Of a DNA stretch of 64,000 nucleotides, positions 22,670 to 64,000 are shown in pieces. Source of the DNA: Channallabes apus (Eukaryota > Chordata > Actinopteri > Siluriformes > Clariidae); contig CM060121.1 of assembly GCA_030522415.1 (NCBI GenBank), positions 2,544,976-2,608,975 on the forward strand, given 5' to 3'. A program made the translations under genes and the position numbers. The notes under the pieces are model-generated. The model ran no database searches, had not been told where the DNA came from, and saw only the letters and a program-made list of their open reading frames with translations. The number at the start of each line of letters is the position of its first letter. Position 1 is the first letter of the stretch.

Positions 22670-23400
22670 AAAAAAAAAAAGCCTCAACATACCGGGATTG
22701 GAGCGCTCGAATAAACACATTTTCATCACCACCCTGTTTTGTTTTTTCTTCTTTTCCTGAATTTCCTGCCCTTGTCCTTCCTTCAGGCTTGATTAGAAGA
22801 AAGATTTCTTACACAATAAAATAAACCGAGTGATATTTTTAGCAAAGTTCACCGCTCTCGGTGAAAATCACCTCCCACACATCACCCTGTTGTTGTTGGT
22901 GGTGATGGTGGTGGTGTTTTTTTTTTTTTTTTTCATTTTTTTTTTTTTTTTATGAGCTTCCCAAACGTTTTAAACTGAACGATCCGGCTGGAGATCCGTT
23001 TCATAACCTTTGTGTGCCGGAAGCCTGGAAGAAAGAAGCTGCGCCTTTATCAGATTGCATCCTTCTTTCTCGCCTCCGCATCGTTCCCCGGCTCCAGGGG
23101 AAGAAGAAGGAAGTTAAAAAATAAAAAAATAAAAAACCTGAGGGATGAGCACATCGCTTCTGGAGGCATCAATTTTATCCGAGCTCCTTGTGCCTTTTAA
23201 ATGCAATTTAGCTCGGTCGGAATTGAATCAGGGGGGGGAGGGAGGGGGGAAGACGTACTCCATCACTGAGAAACACGATCCACTCGCTATAGTACTTCAT
23301 GAGTTTAAAAAAAGAAAGAAGTAGAAGAAGAGGAAGAAGAAGGAGAAGAAGAAGGTGAAGGAGAAGAAGAAGGAGCAGGCCATGACGAGTTCTCCTTATC
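22670..23400. other. low-complexity 3' flank
   Basis: Poly-T runs at 22917-22952, a G-rich run at 23230-23250 and a GAA/GAAG-rich stretch at 23310-23375. No coding signal. Confidence 0.5.
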
Positions 23401-23560
23401 TTGAGAAACTTTATTGATGGTTACTGTTATGCGGATCATAGAGTGCATGCACATACAATGACAAGGAGAAAAGGCCCGTTTCACAACACCTACTGGAAGC
23501 AGAAAAGTATAGCAGAGTTACAGCAGTGGAATATGATCAGAGTTCTCGCCCCGGGTGTGT

Positions 23561-23614
23561 GACACACACGCGCGCACACACACACTCACACACACACGCG
23601 CACACATACACACG
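23561..23614 (+). repeat. CA/CG dinucleotide-rich microsatellite
   Basis: ACAC with interspersed CGCG steps, favourable for Z-DNA. Confidence 0.85.
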
Positions 23615-24616
23615 AGAGGATAATTGCAGCCGGATAAATTTGAGCTGCTGCCCTATTTTATTTATTTATTTATTTAAATTATTTATTTTTTCTTTTTTAT
23701 CGACGTATTTAGAAGTTTTTAAAAAACGAGATATGTGACAAACATCTCTAAGTAGATATACTTGTAAACAACAGGAAGGGAAGTTTTTCTTCGTGTATGC
23801 ACAGCCAAGTGGAGCACTTGGATTTATTTGTGTAGCCCAAAAAAAAAAAAAAAAAAAGAAATAAAAAATGACATAGTGATCCTTATTCGTATTTACATAT
23901 AGATATCTTGTTTTTTGCTTTTTTTTTTTTTTTTTTCTCAACAATTCTCAGGTTTTTTCCGGATGGTTTTTCAAAATGGAAAGGCTGCGTCTCTAGAAAA
24001 GAACCGTACAAAGGATGTCACCTTACAAATGACCTCTGGAAATAATAAACGCTAATTAGTAGTTGTAATAATAATAATAATAATAATTGTAAAATATAAA
24101 TCATGAAGAAGAAAATAAAAACAAAAAACAAAATGCAGATCGCGTGTGCAAAATAGTACAGACAAAAATATCCATCGTATATACAATAGTGATTGCATTA
24201 CTCGAGTGATAGAAATTTGGAATATGATATCCATAAAAAAAAAATAAAACAAACAAACAAACAAACAAAAACAAATACAAAAAAATCAAATAAAAGAGAC
24301 ACCTTCTTCTAACAACACGATAAAATCTAAAACGTTACACAGCTGTGCATTTCATAAAAGAGAACATTTTCCACTGAACAGCTCAAATGTACTGTAATAT
24401 GGTTTATTATCTCTAATATTATTAAGATAAATTATTATACGTATTATTATAATTCATCCCTCGCTTTTACCTGGTAGAAATAATCGTTACTTTTGGAAAA
24501 GAAAAAAAAAAAAAACAAGAAAAAATATAAACACCAATACCTTTACAGATTTTTTTTAAATCTCTTCCATAATATAAATGTCAGTCAGTATAGTGGAAGT
24601 ACCTTAATTATGTATG

Positions 24617-24729
<113 letters not shown>

Positions 24730-25572
24730 ATTTTACATTTGTGGATGGCGTGAACTACTCAGGATCTAAACCTACAAACTAAATATGAAATACTGTCGTG
24801 GTGAAGTTTTGGAGTTACTCTAAGAGCTGCTTCTGTTAAACACGTAAGGAAAAAAAAACAACAAAGGTAATAAACGTAAACTTTGGTTTGGAGTAATGAC
24901 TGGTATCAGACGGAGGAAATAATCAACGCTTTAGTGGTTTCGCTCCTCCCATGCTGTGTCTTCGTGCCACTCAGGGCGGGGCCGGTTTCCTTCCTGCCCC
25001 GTCCTGCTGCTGCTTCCGTGGGTGTCTGGGCCGTTAATCCACCATAAAAAACCCCCCCGAAAAAACAAACAAACAAACAAACAAAAACAAAAAACAAAAG
25101 AAGAACCGAACAACAAAAAGCAGAAATCCAGTACTACTGTAGTCACTTACAAAATATGATCACCCCAAGGGACTAAATATTTATCATACATAATTCATTT
25201 ACATAAACAATAAAGCCCTAACAATTTTATTTTCCTTTAAACATCTTTTTTTGTTGTTTGTTTGTTTTTTTTTCGTTTTTGTTTTTTAAATCTAGCAGCT
25301 CTCTAGATCACCACAGAAACCTCTACAGCCAACGATTCTATGTTTTAGAAATTAAAAACCCACAATATTAAAATACACAGCACAAAATATCTTGAGGTAT
25401 AAGATGAAAAATATCCGTGTGTGTTTCCTTTTTCTTTTTTTTCTTTTTTTTTTTCTGTCCTCTCTCTTTTCTCCACAAGAGGTGCTGAAAAATGATGCAC
25501 GACTGCATTGTATTGCAATACCCAGGCCTCGGAAAAAAAGTGATTCCCTCTGTACCACCCTCGGGAAGAATT

Positions 25573-25600
25573 CGAGTTGAGTTGAGTTGAGTTGAGTTAG
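25573..25600 (+). repeat. (GAGTT)n microsatellite
   Basis: Pentanucleotide repeat 45 nt from the rbfox1 stop codon, hence within the likely 3' UTR. Confidence 0.9.
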
Positions 25601-25643
25601 GTGTGTGTATTATATTTCCTTTTATTTTATTTATTTATTTTTT

Positions 25644-64000
<38,357 letters not shown>

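Overview
The window is from a vertebrate nuclear genome, almost certainly a teleost fish. It has long introns, dense (CA)n/(GT)n, (GATA)n and (AT)n microsatellites, and many decayed fish-type repeats: Tc1-like transposons, an L2-type LINE, other LINE fragments, tRNA-derived SINEs and a Harbinger-like element. An ostariophysan or catfish-like host is my guess only. Nothing bacterial or viral was seen.

One host gene is recognisable. It is the 3' part of an RBFOX-family splicing regulator, best matched to rbfox1, on the minus strand from beyond the right edge (64000) down to a stop codon at 25644-25646. Ten exons were placed by splice sites and phase: 63892->64000 (partial), 62621-62674, 61050-61142, 59203-59263, 58185-58238, 51059-51191, 48840-48879, 42627-42691, 27846-27921 and 25644-25766 (coding part). 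Their lengths (109, 54, 93, 61, 54, 133, 40, 65, 76 and 123 nt) sum to 808 nt. That is one partial codon plus 268 codons and a stop, with every junction in phase. Together they encode the RRM (RNP2 and RNP1 both present) and the Ala/Tyr/Gly-rich C-terminal domain, ending in the RFAPY tail. The 40-nt exon corresponds to the brain-type B40 exon of mammals. I could not find its muscle-type partner (M43), nor the long-isoform exon between the 54-nt and 133-nt exons.

Layout. 1-21000 is intergenic repeat territory downstream of the gene. It holds LINE pieces, a Harbinger-like element, a Tc1 relic, SINEs, an internally deleted L2 (+), and a second L2 (-) inserted in a repeat whose empty copy is also in the window. 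21350-25640 holds a candidate conserved block and the 3' UTR/flank. 25644-64000 is rbfox1 with introns of about 1.0 to 14.7 kb, carrying a well-preserved Tc1 nested in a minisatellite, several SINEs with target-site duplications, long polypurine tracts, and a degenerate ~200-bp repeat in two introns.

The most informative signals are regulatory. TGCATG, the binding site of the encoded protein, overlaps both splice sites of the 93-nt RRM exon. It also clusters (eight copies) in the intron before the last exon. Several exons have microsatellites in place of a normal polypyrimidine tract. This fits RBFOX autoregulation, which is known in mammals, here with transposon- and microsatellite-derived additions.
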